Positions 53,297-64,000 of a stretch of DNA of 64,000 nt are shown in pieces. The position numbers and the translations under genes are program-made. The stretch comes from Scilla litardierei (lineage: Eukaryota; Streptophyta; Magnoliopsida; Asparagales; Asparagaceae), in contig CM061141.1 of the NCBI GenBank assembly GCA_030789695.1, positions 273,327,655 to 273,391,654 on the forward strand, given 5' to 3'. Within the stretch, counting starts at the first letter, position 1; each line of letters begins with the position of its first letter. Under the pieces are notes generated by a model that worked only from the letters and a program-made list of their open reading frames with translations, ran no database searches and was not told where the DNA came from.

Positions 53297-55284
53297 TGTA
53301 ACGGTTCATTTTGGTGAGCCCAGGCCCACTCACGGCCCAACCTCTTTAATAAAACCCACTCTCTCTCTCTCAACCACTCATTTTTCATTACCGTTCCTTT
53401 TCTCTCTCTCATCCGATGAACCCAAGCCCTCATCTTCTCACGCGCGGGCGAACGAAGCGACGAAGCGACGAAGCCGAAGTGGTTTTAAAAAAACCCGACC
53501 CGATGCCTCTCTCCCTTCAGCGCGCGGCAAACATCGGCATCGACAGCATCCGAAGGATTTCGAAACCCCTAATCTCCAGCGCTGTTGCAGATTTTTCGGA
53601 TTTTGGATTCGATAAGATCTCTTTCCCTCTTATCCCTTACGCATGTTCTTCTTTCTATTTATTCACGCCAGATCTAGGGTTTTGCGTGTGAAAATTGATT
53701 TCTCTCTCTTCAAGACTCTCCGGTTGGTTCTGATATCTATGGATTTTTCGCGTGGTTCACTCGGCTTGCTTTCTACACTCTCGGTTTGGTTTTTCTACGC
53801 TATTGGTAAACCTATTTGCTTTAAACTTCAGTTATTTCCTTCTGCTTTTGGATTTGTGAAAGAACTAGGGTTCCGGGATTTTCGGATAATAGGAAATGAT
53901 GATTCGCTAATATAAAAAGGGGATTTTTATCCCCTATGATAGAAAAGGCATCATACGAGCATGGCGACACCTTTGTCGCAGCTTCGTACACATTGATTCA
54001 GAACTATTGGGTACTAGGGTTGGCCGTCGGGGGTTTTCCTCCTTACCAGGGTGCTCGGTTGGTTAAGGGTTTGCTGTTTTGGCTTCCTGTTAATACTTGC
54101 GGCTTGTGGCTTATGGTGTACTCGTTGTTTTGGTGCAGTTCCCCCCTGTTCGGCTTATTATATGCTGTATTTATTATACATGTGTAGTTCTGATAGTTCG
54201 GTATCAAATTTTGGCTGATTTGTGAAATTTTATATGAGCATGGTCCATCGTCCTATTTACGGAGATTGATGGAAAATTCCCTTGGGGTGGTAAACCCAAG
54301 ACACCCATCACGGATGCCTAAAAATATGAATCTGATCCTATAGTTGAATTATTTCAATTCATAAACAATTTCGTTTTAGTTTCAATGTTTGAATCAATCG
54401 ATTATATTTAGAACTGTTTTTAGGACATATTAAATATAGTTCCTTTCACAGTAAAAATTGATGTATTGAATTGTTTTGGTTAGCAAATAAACTTGTTGCT
54501 AGAATTGTGCAAAATTCAGTATTTGTGAAATAATGTTACATTGGACTTGTTTATAACGGCATATAGTTTTGGTGCACTTTTCTTTCTGCAAAGTTTATAA
54601 GGAATAGAATTAGTGAATAGTTGAGATAGACACTGAAATAGTTAGAACAACATGGGGTTTGGGAACTCTTAACTAAAGTTAGAAAGGGTGGTGAAAACTA
54701 TGCTCATTGACAGAACCGAATGACTAGACTGTGTTCCTTGATGAATACTTGGACCAATAAATGTAGGGCACCGGTGAGCTCGCCGGTAAAACCCGAGGTT
54801 GTTCTTCAGCCCCCTCTTTCCCTTTACATTATGAGTATAATAAAAGATTGGTACGCATTGGTTAGAAAGGTTTAGTTTAATGTTTAGTGTTGGCTTGCTT
54901 AGGACTAGGGTTGCATGAAAGATTTAATTGTTGTTTAATGCAAATACTGTTTACTTTATTCTTTCAATGTTTTCTCAACAGAAACTGAACCAGTGTACGA
55001 GGAGGCTCCAGCTTTCGAGGAGTCGGAATTTCCAGTGGAGAGTGCTGATTTCTGAGTCAATGATTAGTAAGGAGATGTTTCTTCTATGGTTTAGTTGCTT
55101 TATTGTTGTTTAGAAATAAAGACTAGTAGATTATCTTTTGTTATGCTTTGGTACCTTCTTGGGAGGATGAATAAAGTTAATTCTGTTATGAAATTATCTG
55201 TTGCTCTATATTGGCTTCACTGGAACCTTGCAGGGCCTGCACAATTAACAGAAAAGTAATGACACCCGGAAACGGGGCGTTACA
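53297..55284 (+). repeat. 3' LTR of element F
   Basis: 1988 bp, partner of 46307-48314. Ends GGGGCGTTACA, followed by TSD ggtta. The open frame 53416-53691 is shifted by 1 bp in the other LTR, so it is not a conserved gene. Confidence 0.95.
54982..55055 (+). other. Exon-like acidic ORF in 3' LTR of F
   Basis: Copy of 48012-48085 with one synonymous change (TTC to TTT). Confidence 0.45.
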
Positions 55285-55330
55285 GGTTAGGTCACTGGTT
55301 CACATCTTGATGTATGATATTTTTTTAAAA

Positions 55331-56399
55331 CTTATAAGTTTTCAATTAAAAAACCATATCAAACCATGTAGTGTTCTGGTAACCCAATAACCTATCATGT
55401 TGGATACATGTATTAACTTTCCGACCATGATTCCGGTCGTCGGAAAAAGTACGTATATAAACTTCGCAATTATGATTCCAGTCGGGTAGGATACGTATAT
55501 TACCTTCCCGGCCTAAATTGAAACAGATCAGATATACCCTTAAACGGGTCAAGTCAGATCCTGACCGTACACAGCCCGACCGTATGTCAATGCAGGTGAT
55601 ATGTGAAAGAGGTAAGAAGCATATATCATTCACAAGCTCAAGACCATAATAGTCGCGTCTCAAGCTAAAAAGGATAAATAATCCTGTGTTTAACAGTGAA
55701 CCAAAGAAGGTGACGGGCTTAGAAGTGCCTTTGGGTATGTCCTTTCCAAATAAAGAATCAGCTATAAGGCTTGTCTTTTTGTATATTTTCCTTATATCCC
55801 TGCTTTGATATATCCTTTTTTTTTTTACTTTTCTGTGTAGAGTTAATAGACTCCGAGTGCATTTTACATGCTCCTCTACCCAGTGAAGGAAGCTGCAATT
55901 ATTAATGAGAAAAATATTACAGAATCTATGTTGAGGAAGAAGGGGACCACCCTTCTTTTAAAGGACAATGATATGAAAATCCCATCTGTTGTTCATTATA
56001 CACTGAACACCCTCCATAATAGTAATTGTATATTTGTACATGCTCTTATAGTAATGACATATTGTGGAATGACTTCGTTAGGATTGGGTAATTATTGTGA
56101 TTCTGCCTAAAATAGACTTAATTCTCCTGTCAAGGGTGACTTTGAAAGTCTTATCTACAAGCATATCTATCAGCTAATTTACCGAACCAACAATTTCACC
56201 TCTCACCTTTTCACATTGCTGCCTCATTAATGACATTCGAATCTTGATATATTTTACACTTGCATGGAAGATACGGTTGTTAATGATGTATATTGTAATT
56301 TTGTTCTCGTAATACAACTTTATATGAGTCAGTACAACGGACAGTAACTCAACAGGTGGATGCTGAAATGTAGTGTTTGCCAAACTTTATACTCTTATT
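55331..56399. other. Flank with CCCGAC-type relic, nothing coding recognised
   Basis: Contains inverted GGGTCAAGTCAGATC (about 55550), related to 45735. The 80-codon plus-strand frame at 55868-56110 has no recognisable domain. Confidence 0.4.
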
Positions 56400-57469
56400 C
56401 TATACTAGATCAATAAATAATTGGTTTCTTACTTCTCTAAGAAACCAAATTACCACCCATGAAGACACAATAATCAGTTGTTGATCATCGATTAAAAGAC
56501 GAACATGCCCAATCTGCATGTGGAAGGCTGCAAGTCTGCAATGATCATAATCATTTTATAGAAGATCTTTATATGATGCATTCTCTAAGTATTTCAAAAT
56601 CCTTATCATACCATCTCAAATGTTATCATTAGATCAGATGTAAACTAACTTAGAAAACTGAATGGGAATGGAATATACAAGCATGTTATGATGAGGTAGT
56701 TCAACTTACCAATCAATCTCATGTATCTTCATGGATCATGCAATTACTTATCATACTCCGATACAAGTTTGAAGTTTGGGTCCATATGCGAAGTAATAAG
56801 CCTACAACCAGACATGCATGTCTTCAATAACATATCCAAGACATATTTCTGCTGAGACAAATAGATGCATTTCCTCATGCATGCTACATGTCCTAAGGAA
56901 ATATCTGAGAAGCCCACGATATTTTGCCTGAAACTCCTTTAAATAAACAGCTTTCATTTCTGGATATCAGAAACATCATCATTGGTGATGGCAATACCAT
57001 CAACATGTACTACCAGAAGAATCAAAATCTCATTATATGTTTAATAGAAAAATAGAACGATCACTCTAGCACTACTTGAGCCCAACCCACATTATGAAAT
57101 CTATAAAATACACAAACTTAGCCCTTGGTGATTGCTTGATACTATGACTTTTTCAACTTGCACACTTCTTTGAATTTCCTTAAGCAACAAAGCTTGAAGG
57201 TTGCTCTATGTATACTTCATCTTCAAAAATACCGTTAAGGAACATATTCTTTGCATCCAATTGATGTAAATAGCAATGATGAGCGATATGAATATAAATA
57301 GATGCACAACGAGGTCATCTATGCAACGGAAGAAGTGATCTATTAATATGTCTATGAATAGCGTAAAGCAACGAGTATGGCTTTCAACTGAGCTATAAAG
57401 CTATTAGGATTCAACTTTATAATGAATACCTATGTTATAATGAATACATGTGTATATGATACAATCATC

Positions 57470-57960
57470 ACATATCATCGGCGTCGACGGAGGAGCGCAA
57501 AAGGAGGAGGGGCGCACGCGGACCAAGCGGCGGACGCACAGACGGCCAGCGTGACTTGAGGGTGGCGTTTTGGTAATTTTATGAAGGGATTGGCTTTTTG
57601 GTAATTTGGGGAAACGAAGGGTTTTGGCTATTTTAGGGCCGGCTGGCCATAGCTTTTCGGGATGCTAATTTTGATTGGAAAAACTCTTAGTGTTAGTTCT
57701 TTAGGGCGTTTATACCTTGTTCCATCAACACAAGGTAGTGGGTGCGGATCCTCTCCGAAAGGGTTCATTATCTTGTGCTTTATTGCTTTCGTAGTTGTTG
57801 CCACTTTATATTTCTTTCTCTTATATAAAAATCAGATCTTTTAGTTGTTTTTCTGCGCAAGTTCGTATCGGTATAACTAACAACTTTTTTACTAGGTGGA
57901 GTCGGTATAAAGTCCTAAGTTGCATTAGTTCAAGTAAATTTACTTCTTTCAATACTGCAG
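57470..57960. other. Unexplained insert within Copia remnant I
   Basis: It begins with a GC-rich stretch (GGCGTCGACGGAGGAGCG) and continues with CTCTCCGAAAGGGTTC and a T-rich tail. The style is of an LTR or leader, unlike the surrounding pol remnant. No TSD or terminal repeat could be fixed. Confidence 0.35.
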
Positions 57961-59051
57961 CATGTCAATAACATGTCAACCTGAATGCGACAGAACCTCT
58001 AAAATAGACTGGGGAGTTTGGAGAGAATCAATAGAAGATAGAAAAGTTATGTATGGGTGAGAAAGATAAGCATAAGATATATATTTATAAAGAGGATAAG
58101 CTATGTAAGAACGAATAATTTTTCTGAAAGCAATTGGAATATCTAAAACAAAAATCAACGCAACTTCACTTGAGGTTGCAATAGGACCCAAGAAGAAAGA
58201 TGGTAAAGGATGTTAAGGTAATGAGAGCATTGGAAGCTAAGATAAGATCTGAAGGCTAATTTCTTATAGCTCCCCGGTATTGATATACTAGCGTAATTTT
58301 CCAGTTTCTTGGTGGTAACAAGTAAATAATTATTACAAGTGTCAGGGCTCAATGATTGATTAGTCTCTCCATGGTTAAATGCAGTTGGGATCAGTAGACA
58401 CGAAAGGTTACTTGGTCATAGTACAATTACATTTATATCCTTTCTGAGTACAATAATATTCGAAAATACACAATTTAAAGAACTTAGACCAAATTTGGAA
58501 TTATCAATGATATAATTATACAAGAAACATATGCAGTTGAAATTGGCATTAGGAAGGAGGTGTTACAAAATTATCACCATTAAGCATAGGAAAAAGGCAT
58601 ACAATTAATCAAACAAGCAGTCAAGATATCAACCTACAAAATCTTTAGAACATTCATATGTAGAACAAGTGTTTGTACTACATCTAATAAATATCTGTTT
58701 TTACGCTCAGCTATCCTGTTTTGTTGGGATGTGTGCATATGAAGATTGATAAATAATTTCAGTTTCAAACATAGAGGATGCAAACAAATTACTGAAATAT
58801 TCATTTGCATTTATCACTTCGTGAAATCTTAATAAAAATACCAAACTACTATATTTCAATGTAAAAGCTTTAAAATATACCAAACACTTCAGATTTATTT
58901 TCCAATAAGTAATTTCAAATCAAATATGAAAAATTATATATATGTGTGACAAAATACCTAAATTCCAATCTAGACTCGATAAGACCTGGTTCACATATAT
59001 CTGAATGAATTGATTGGTTCAGATGGTCTTTAAGTACACTTATTTACTTGT

Positions 59052-60669
59052 TGTTGGCCTAGTTAGTCCACTAACTAGGTCACACTTTTAATTTTGATGA
59101 TGGCAAACAAGTCATGTGGTACTAATGAGTTTATTAAGTAATTTCAAGGACAAATGTGCATGGAAAAAAAGAGGGACAATTTTGTAATATTTGCATTTGT
59201 CAAACTCTCCAAGAAAGTCAAAGATGGATAAGAGAATTTGTGGACAAATTGTGTGCAAAGAAATTCAAAGGAATCCTACTTCATCAACACTTATCCAAGA
59301 TTTAATGCATCATGAAGATTGAAGATTTGACTAGTCAAAAATTGGATTCAAAAAGGAGATTTATCTCAAGAGGAGTCCTATCTTCAAGAGGAGTTTCAGT
59401 ACTCACATGATTGGAATTTCTCCTATTTAAACCCCTCTAAGAATAATCCTAGGCATGCAAGGAGAGAAGAAAATTTCACAAACCCTAGCCGGCCACCCTC
59501 TTCATCAAGCCCTCAACAACTCCATCTTTATTACTGCAAGAATCTCCTTCAAGTTTCGCCCATAAGCGCAAGAGATCACCCAAGCTCATCTTTTTCCAAG
59601 CTTTGAAGAACCAAAGTCCTTGTTGCCGCAAGCCTCTTCAAGAAGACAACTCACGGCCTTGGGCTTTTGGCAAGGATCCAAGCAAGTTGCAAGACACGGT
59701 TCATAGACTAGGGGTTCTTCCAACACCCTAGCATCAAGTCTCAAGTAAAGGGATCCATCAAGAAAACAAGATCAATCTTCAAAAGCAAAGAAATCAATTC
59801 TGTTTGGGCTCCACAAGTCACGGCTGGCTATCTGACTCGTCGGCAAGCAAAGAATCACGAGCCAGACTCGTGGGGGCACCACACCACTACGTCACTGACC
59901 CATGCTGCTGAAGCCCACCGCATGCACGTGCGGCTGACCCAGTCGGCAAGACAAAATCCACGAGTCTGACCCATTGGGACACCAAGCTAGATCTGTTGCT
60001 GACTTGTGCTAACAAGCAAAAGCTGCTGGCTCGGCTGACAAGCTATTTTCCATGAGCCTAGTGCATGGGAATCAGGAGCTACAGCCAATGCTAACCCATG
60101 CAGCAGTGCTTGCTTTGAGCACAACCCGCAGACTCAGTAACGTGCCAGACAACGATTTTGACCGAGCGAAATTGACTTTTCAGCGAGACAAACTGAGGAT
60201 TCCTACGAGCCACTGCAGCCTAGTCTATGCCCAGACCCAGTTCAGACAGATTTGCACAGTCAACTTCAGAATCTTATAACTTTTGATCTAGACATCGAAT
60301 TGACGAACCGTTTTTGCCTACGTAACCACAATCTCACAGACTACATCATAGTTATATCTCTCTGATTTTTTATTATAGCATTAAATCAGTTTGAATTTAC
60401 TTTTGTGAGACTGTATTGTGAGAATAGCTTCACCCAGAAGCTGTCGTTGAGCATAATATTCTTGAACATTATTTTGTACGGTTCGATCATCACCTATAAG
60501 CGTGATTAAAGTTTTTCCTTTTTGGTTATAAAGGGGTGAAATCCTCAAAGGATTTGGGATTAGAGTTTAGGCAGGGAGCCACTCCGTTAAACATACTTGC
60601 GCTTATATATCTCTGAATTTTTTAATTTGTGTCATACACCCAATTCACCCCTCTCTAGGGTGTTTTTCA
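59052..60669 (+). mobile_element. Solo LTR J (1618 bp), TSD cttgt
   Basis: It starts TGTTGGCCTAGTTAG and ends TCTAGGGTGTTTTTCA. TSD cttgt is exact at 59047-59051 and 60670-60674, and Copia remnant I reads across the junction. TATA-like CTATTTAAA lies near 59430. Mini-hairpins CCTTT/AAAGG (60517-60534) and AAATCC/GGATTT (60539-60555) occur in the leader part. The CACCCCTCTCTAGGGTG end style is that of Copia LTRs. Confidence 0.85.
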
Positions 60670-60891
60670 CTTGTGATTGGTAAAATACACAGTGATGTTT
60701 TCCCAACTAATAATGCTCACTTTAAACTAACTATGAAACTATGTGTACAAAAATTTTAGATTCTGAAGATCCAGATGACCTAATCTGCAATGTATAATAA
60801 AAGAAGTAACAACATAGCCTAATCTAATTTCTGCATCCAAGTGATAGAGACCTATAGGCTCACACCATATACTAATTATATGTTTCGTTCC

Positions 60892-61046
60892 TGTTGAGAT
60901 GTAATATAATATATATTATGCTATGAGGTTAACTGTAAAAGGGGTTAAGGAGTTTTATGTAATATAGTACTATAAATATAGATCCTATAAAGAGGAGAAT
61001 TTAACTCTCTCTAATATTTCCTCTAAAACGTTGTCTTTGATTTCTT
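60892..61046 (+). repeat. Short 5' LTR of Copia remnant K (about 155 bp)
   Basis: It starts TGTTGAGATG, has TATA box CTATAAATATAG (about 60970), and is followed at 61049 by TGGTATAAAAGC, one base from the initiator tRNA-Met PBS. No partner LTR, so the end is approximate. Confidence 0.55.
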
Positions 61047-62450
61047 TATGGTATAAAAGCTCTAACCATGTTTAGCCTTTACACTAATCCTAACTCACAG
61101 CACCATTGTGTAGCCCCAAACTACTTCTGCCACTCATGTCTACCTCCAACTTAAGCCATCAAAACCAGTCAACCCTAACCCTAAGACTAATTATCATTGA
61201 CGATGATTTCTTCATTAATTGTGAGGCGGTTTGATGATGAACAATCCTTGTTCACCTAGATCCGATACTGGTTGAAGTCGACGAAGCCTTCTTCATTATG
61301 ATTCATTTTCCAGTAACGACCAATGATGACGAGGCCTTTTTAGCGAAAACCAATAATGACAAGGAATTTTCCTCCAGATATGATGCAGTTCAAAGATGAT
61401 GAGGCTATCATTGTCTTTTTCTGATGATAATAAGGTGACCAGATACCAACAAAATCATCATCATTTCAAGCACTGATGAGACAATACATTTCCTGATTTA
61501 ACATTGAAGAGGCTTATGTTGCCTCTCACTGACTCTCATTCTGTCGATTTCAACGCCGCCGCCACTTCAACCTAATCTGACAAACATACCTCTCCTTATT
61601 CGGTAACAATTGACAACCCACTCACCATATCTCCTGTTTAGTCGTTCCCCAGATACATCCCATGACCTGATTCTTTCCTTTCATTTTTTATTCGTTTCTT
61701 TTATTATTCTTCACCGTAAGCAGACTAAACCCCAAAAAGAAAGAACAAAACGAAAAGAAAATAAAATAAAAAGGGAAAGAAGAAAATAAAAAAGAAAAAG
61801 AAAAGAGATGACTTTGTTTTTTCTTGTTCTTTTTTATGTTTTAAATAGAGGGTTGGATGACGTTTGGTGGATTGGTTTAGTTTGACATCGGGAGTTTGAC
61901 ATTGATATTTGTTTGGGCGTTTACATTTTTTGGTGTTTTATTGAGAGTTTGGCATTTTCTGGGGATTTGATTAGTTGTTTTCCATTGAAAGGAGTATGGA
62001 TGTGTTAAAGATGTAGATTTGAAGTCAAAAGTGAAGTAGTTTGTGGTCCCAGAGTTAATTTCTACAAAGATTACTGATTGAAAACTCAACTGGATCAATT
62101 ACACGCAATGGAAAAATCTATCTTGAAGATAGATGCAAAGAGTGTGTTTAACTGATGCGTTTCTAAGTGTGTAGCTGAATGGAAATAGGAGAATGCTCAG
62201 TTAAAGAATCAACTCCAAAATTTTCTGAATCATAAGATTCAAGATTTTGTGATTGAGCAAAGAAGTGTGAAGGAGTTTAAGAATTATTGGAGACCTTATA
62301 TTCTAAGAAGAATAATTTTTCCAGAGAATATAATTTATCCGAATTGTTTTGGAAACATCAGCACGAAAAGAAGCCATTTTCTAAGTATTACCTGGACTTC
62401 CACAAGTTACACAAGGAGCTAAATTCTATATGCCCGATATCATAGAGGTG
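61047..62450 (+). pseudogene. Copia remnant K: PBS and decayed gag
   Basis: After the PBS the sequence is decayed. Near 62090-62450 a UBN2_2-type gag is still visible in two frames: NYTQWK-like start, ENAQLKNQLQNF, RSVKEF, KKNNFSREYNLSELFWKHQ and YYLDFHKLHKELNS, with stops and a frameshift near 62280. The gene is cut at the junction with element L. Confidence 0.5.
61730..61808. repeat. A/G-rich low-complexity tract
   Basis: About 80 bases almost free of pyrimidines (AAAAAGAAAGAACAAAACG...), inside remnant K. Confidence 0.8.
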
Positions 62451-62494
62451 AAAAGCAATATAAATCATTCGTATATGTAGAAACATTATGCATA

Positions 62495-63688
62495 TCAACA
62501 AAAGAAGAAGCGTTCACATGCATTTGTTTCTTGAACGAGCTTCTCAACAACAGCATAACTGAAATACAAATATGCATGATTCATCTTTGGATTTATAATC
62601 TTCATCGATTTCTTGCCAAAAGAAGGTTTGGATGTGACTATCCCATTAGAAGGTTTCCCCACAAATTTGTTTTGGGTGATTCTAGGAGAAGAGATTGGTT
62701 TGGTCATGCTCAAAGTTGAGGATCCCAAAACATTGTCATTGCTCTTGTTGAAACTTTCAACTTGAGTAGACAATAGCTCACACTTCTTCAAAAGTGAAGA
62801 ATTGTCGTCATCTCTCTTGGATAGACATGAGCTAAGCTCAAGACATTGAGATTTGAGAACCAATGTCTCATTTCTCAAAATGACAATTTGAGAATCCCTC
62901 CCAAGAATGACGGAGTCGCAATCCGAATGTACATTCCCCAATTGGAGTTTGCGAGAAGCATTCTCATCTCTTAATGCACTAATCTGAGGAAGAAGCCCAT
63001 CTCTCTCGGTATGCAATGAATGAAGTTCAACTTGATGTGTATCATACACACACTCTTTCAAAGATTTATGAAAATCATTCACATACTCAATTTGAGTTTT
63101 AAGAGATTCATTCTTTTTACTCAATATGCACACACGTGAACCAAGAGCAATCTTTTTTTGATTCAAGGCATTGATTTGTGTCTCATCACAAGGTTCGGAT
63201 GATAAAAATGTGTGTGTGTGCATCTCTCTCAAGCTTCTTATTTTTCACTTTGAGTGTGTCATACATAACTAATAACGCATTATAACTATCAATAGCAGTT
63301 GTTCAAAGAGAGATTTATGAGATACCTCATTGACATCGATGCTCTTATTATAGCAAGACTCATTTGAGTCGATCTCATCTCCTCCGAAGTTGCCTTCGAG
63401 ATAATCCCACATCTCACGTGTCGTCTTGAAATTCCTTATCTTCTTAGCAAGTTTCACGGGTAAGGAATTGAGCAAAGCTTATCAGGCTTGGGCATCCAAA
63501 CTTTGATTCCTCGTTGAGGATGGCCCAATAACCGTATTTAAAAGATCTTGCTTAATCAAGCCATCGCCACATGATCTTTCCCCATTTTTAAGTAATATTT
63601 GCCTTTGAAAACCTGAGATTAATGTATTGTTGTTGAGACAAAGACATCATGCTTGTAAAATCCACTAAACCAAGACTCTGAAACCACT
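62495..63688 (-). pseudogene. gag and coiled coil of element L (Copia-type), broken
   Basis: On the minus strand, a UBN2-type gag remnant (LPVKLAKKIRNFKTTREMWDYL, about 63475-63400) is followed by an uninterrupted 245-codon frame (63232-62495). That frame is heptad-like over about residues 20-170 (LNQKKIALGSRV, LRNETLVLKSQCLEL), with a basic Ser/Pro/Lys-rich tail. The layout matches the gag plus coiled coil of element C. The gag part has several stops and frameshifts. The 3' portion and 3' LTR are missing at lower coordinates. Confidence 0.6.
63673..63687 (-). promoter_or_regulatory. Probable primer-binding site of element L
   Basis: Minus strand AGTGGTTTCAGAGTC, close to the initiator tRNA-Met complement TGGTATCAGAGC, one to two bases inside the LTR. 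Confidence 0.55.
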
Positions 63689-64000
63689 TGTTAGAACACG
63701 TGGCTACACAACATGCACTAGAGGGGGTGAATAGTGTGAATTGGCAAGCAAAGCATATAAGTAAAAAAGTTACCATAACAAACACACAATACAACAAAAA
63801 TAAAAACAAGATGTTCAACAACAACAAAGAGAGAATGATGCCAATACAAACGCACACACAAGAGGCGTATCCTGCTTCGGATCCCTAATCCAAGACAATC
63901 CTACTCTAGTCCCACGTTGCAATAGCACTCCATGGATTTCATTAACACCCAAAATCGGGTGCAAACAACCGACACTACAATCCGATGCCTCGGTTGCACT
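63689..64000 (-). repeat. 5' LTR of element L, continues past window end
   Basis: On the minus strand the LTR ends CACCCCCTCTAGTGC...GTTCTAACA, the CACCCCC-TCTAG style of the other Copia-type LTRs here (C, B, J). Mini-hairpin CACCC/GGGTG is at 63946-63961. Confidence 0.6.

Larger units (their letters stand above)
46307..55284 (+). mobile_element. Element F: Ty3/gypsy chromovirus (Tekay/Del-like), decayed, with intron-like insertions
   Basis: LTRs 46307-48314 (2008 bp) and 53297-55284 (1988 bp) start TGTAACGG and end TTACA. TSD ggtta lies at 46302-46306 and 55285-55289. Gag with a double zinc knuckle, protease, RT (YLDD), RNase H, integrase and a C-terminal chromodomain-like region are all present but broken. 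A stem-loop motif and a PPT (TAGGGGGAAGGA) precede the 3' LTR. LTR length and domain style fit the Tekay/Del lineage. Confidence 0.93.
46262..55330 (+). repeat. tRNA-like (SINE-type) unit 3, split by element F
   Basis: A-box-like TAGTTCAGTTGG (46273-46284) is on the left of element F. B-box-like GGTTCACATC (55297-55306) is on the right, followed by a T/A-rich tail. Removing F and one TSD restores about 60 bp between the box starts' outer ends, close to tRNA spacing. Confidence 0.5.
56400..60890 (-). pseudogene. Copia remnant I (pol, minus strand), heavily decayed and interrupted
   Basis: Fragments in minus-strand order. GAG-pre-integrase (CRLGHLDLQNLKFL, about 60790). Integrase entry (QFIHSDI, about 59000) and catalytic-Glu region (PQQNRIAERKNRYLLDVVQT, about 58670-58730). 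RT (INWMQRIC-type remnant of the HQLDVKNAF box at about 57260, VDGIAIT in place of VDDIVIT at about 56985). RNase H (RRSTTDYCVFMGGNLVS-like, about 56410-56480). Frames are broken many times. Solo LTR J (59052-60669) splits it cleanly, and an unexplained block lies at about 57470-57960. No LTRs were identified. Confidence 0.7.

Noticed and set aside
55868..56110. 80-codon plus-strand frame between F and remnant I
   Set aside because: No recognisable domain, no splice or promoter context; length expected by chance in AT-rich DNA.
61200..61560. Host gene with GATGA-rich repeats
   Set aside because: No frame stays open, and the position between the PBS and gag of remnant K explains it as decayed element leader.

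Overview
The window is plant nuclear DNA, most likely from a flowering plant and probably a eudicot. It is almost entirely nested LTR retrotransposons. I find no bacterial-type genes, rRNA, CRISPR array or intact tRNA gene. The only plausible host coding sequence is one terminal exon on the minus strand (33685-33828). Element boundaries below rest on LTR pairs, TG...CA ends, primer-binding sites (PBS), polypurine tracts (PPT) and exact 5-bp target-site duplications (TSD) read from the sequence. Element letters (A-N) are mine.

Layout. 1-10194: element A, a Ty3/gypsy-type element without recognisable pol. Its left LTR is cut by the window edge, its right LTR is 3.6 kb, and it contains a 3.0-kb solo LTR (M, TSD acatc) and a PIF/Harbinger-like MITE. 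10195-20256: element B, a non-autonomous element with a decayed ORF, interrupted by element C (11762-18140, TSD catat), a gag-only Copia-type element. 20257-26013: element D, a decayed Copia gag-pol. 26020-33249: solo LTR N (TSD aagct), holding element E (27073-33002, TSD gatgc), a Ty3 chromovirus with an uninterrupted 1586-codon polyprotein. 33255-39950: host-derived DNA with the terminal exon, a fold-back MITE and a tandem triplication of about 347 bp, the last copy split by element G (36891-39596, TSD gaaac), a gag-only element. 39951-45138: element H, a minus-strand Copia with 109-bp LTRs (TSD gtata). 45144-46306: flank with tRNA-like, SINE-like units, one of them split by element F (46307-55284, TSD ggtta), a Tekay/Del-like chromovirus. 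56400-60890: minus-strand Copia remnant I, split by solo LTR J (59052-60669, TSD cttgt). 60892-62450: Copia remnant K. 62495-64000: minus-strand Copia-type element L, running off the window.

Only E looks capable of encoding its own polyprotein. D, F, G, H, I, K and L are broken by stops and frameshifts, many of them transitions (Trp, Gln or Arg codons to stop) as expected from deamination of methylated cytosine. B, C and G lack pol and would depend on proteins supplied by other elements.

The most interesting signals are structural. (1) Copia-type LTR leaders (C, B, and more weakly J and L) carry chains of short hairpins whose stems differ in sequence yet stay self-complementary, around a repeated loop in C. 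(2) F has at least one precise, in-frame, intron-like insertion in gag. (3) The LTRs of A and F share a short acidic exon-like ORF next to a splice acceptor. (4) A and F share a 7-bp stem-loop just before the PPT. (5) C's LTR has about 17 copies of a degenerate CAGTCGACTG palindrome.
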